Shown here: positions 63,275 through 64,000 of the stretch, one piece after another | Numbering within the stretch: the first letter of the stretch is position 1 | How the letters are laid out: every line of letters starts with the position of its first letter | Assembly: GCF_000744185.1 (NCBI RefSeq) | Contig: NZ_JQLL01000001.1 | Coordinates: 496,001 to 560,000 of the forward strand | Origin: Carnobacterium funditum DSM 5970 | GTDB lineage: Bacteria > Bacillota > Bacilli > Lactobacillales > Carnobacteriaceae | DNA: 64,000 nt | Direction of reading: 5' to 3' | The notes under the pieces: model-generated | The model's database searches: none | Told to the model about the DNA's origin: nothing | What the model saw: the letters and a program-made list of their open reading frames with translations, nothing else | Translations under genes and position numbers: made by a program

Positions 63275-64000
63275 TTATAGTGTCGTTAATTTAGTTAGTG
63301 TTTTTTCTAAAGATATTTTATTTTCAACATTCATAGTCGTCACAGATTTATCAATTTTTTTAATAAAACTACTCAATGTTTTACCTGGACCAACTTCAAT
63401 AAACGTGTCTACGCCTAAATCAATCATTTTTCTAACACTGTCTTCCCAATAAACTGGGGACATAACTTGCTTGACCATAATTTCGGCAATTTCTTCTTTA
63501 GATGAAAATTCTTTAGCCGTTGTATTGCTAACGATTGTTAATGTCGGTTCATTAATTGTTATGTGTTCAATTTCTTTCGCCAATTGTTCTGCTGCCGGAG
63601 CAAGTAAAGAGGTATGAAATGGTCCACTTACTTGTAGTGGAACAACTCGTTTAGCGCCTTTTTCTAATAAAAGTTCTCCAGCTTTTTCGACTGCCTCTTC
63701 TAGACCAGCAATGACAATTTGACCAGGCATGTTATAGTTTGCAGGGGAAACAACGCCTAAATTACTGGCTTCTTCACAGGCTTCGATAATACTAGCGCGA
63801 TCTAATCCCATTACCGCACTCATAGCGCCTAGACCTTCCGGAACAGCTTCTGTCATATACTGTCCTCTTTTTTTAACTAGTTTGACTGCTGTTTGGAAAT
63901 CTAATACCTCAGCTTTGACAAAAGCACTGTACTCTCCAAGACTAAGACCCGCCACCACTTCTGGCACTATCCCTTTTTCCCTTAACAAAGCATCTATTGC
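63275..64000 (-). CDS. fabD: malonyl-CoA-ACP transacylase, partial (runs off the right edge)
   Basis: Loads malonyl onto acyl carrier protein. The nucleophile serine lies in the segment VAGLSLGEYSAF, and the C-terminal region has the segment SGPFHTSLL with the catalytic histidine. The frame is open to the last base of the window, so the N-terminal ~70 residues lie beyond 64000. It heads the visible fab/acc operon; fabK, acpP and fabH would be expected just outside. Confidence 0.95.
   Translation of the reverse strand, partial: AIDALLREKGIVPEVVAGLSLGEYSAFVKAEVLDFQTAVKLVKKRGQYMTEAVPEGLGAMSAVMGLDRASIIEACEEASNLGVVSPANYNMPGQIVIAGLEEAVEKAGELLLEKGAKRVVPLQVSGPFHTSLLAPAAEQLAKEIEHITINEPTLTIVSNTTAKEFSSKEEIAEIMVKQVMSPVYWEDSVRKMIDLGVDTFIEVGPGKTLSSFIKKIDKSVTTMNVENKISLEKTLTKLTTL

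Overview
The window is chromosomal DNA from a low-GC Gram-positive bacterium. The gene order (rimP-nusA-ylxR-ylxQ-infB-rbfA; uppS-cdsA-dxr-rseP-proS-polC; rpsB-tsf-pyrH-frr; fab/acc cluster; clpX-engB), the PolC-type polymerase, LexA/CcpA-type sites and a fused glutamine-type SBP-permease all point to Lactobacillales. A Carnobacterium-like member of Carnobacteriaceae is my best guess, from overall protein flavour only. Most genes lie on the minus strand. No tRNA, rRNA, CRISPR array or prophage was seen.

Layout. 1-4500: argH (partial), argG, ribF, truB and an unrecognised gene. 4501-4886: a multi-hairpin intergenic element ending in a terminator. 4887-10140: the rimP-nusA-infB-rbfA translation/transcription-factor operon, with its promoter and a terminator-like hairpin in the leader. 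10220-20506: polC, proS, rseP, dxr, cdsA, uppS (replication, tRNA charging, envelope and isoprenoid steps). 20754-24360: a small membrane protein on the plus strand, then frr, pyrH, tsf and rpsB with a structured rpsB leader. 24405-31985: DsrE-like protein, SNF2 helicase, plsC (plus), an ABC-transporter remnant, yneF, tkt and ynzC. 32146: lexA on the plus strand with its own SOS box. 32971-44255: apt, recJ, degV, a DUF1836 protein, a LapA-like protein, an SDR, rnz and obg.

The outstanding feature is at 35558-38332: a 2775-bp group II intron inserted in sense orientation in recJ. It splits the first metal-binding motif (DYDADG) of the exonuclease after the first base of an Asp codon. Removing exactly these bases restores a 777-residue RecJ frame. 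The 34-nt domain V can be folded base by base, and the 5' GTGCG and 3' AT ends are present. The intron's own RT/maturase/HNH protein carries one in-frame TAA at codon 87, so splicing in cis with its own full-length maturase looks compromised.

Right-hand part: 44726 secreted/anchored cyclophilin (plus); 45618-49195 fruR-fruK-fruA fructose PTS operon with promoter and cre site; 49318-51511 amino-acid ABC transporter; 51767 a 48-aa small protein; MazG-like protein, engB, clpX, tig, a TPR-like protein; then the type II fatty-acid cluster in the order fabD (partial), fabG, fabF, accB, fabZ, accC, accD, accA, running off the right edge. Several starts are non-ATG (TTG for truB, tkt, plsC, recJ and the gene at 3895; GTG for the cyclophilin, cdsA and accD). 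Starts were chosen by Shine-Dalgarno spacing.
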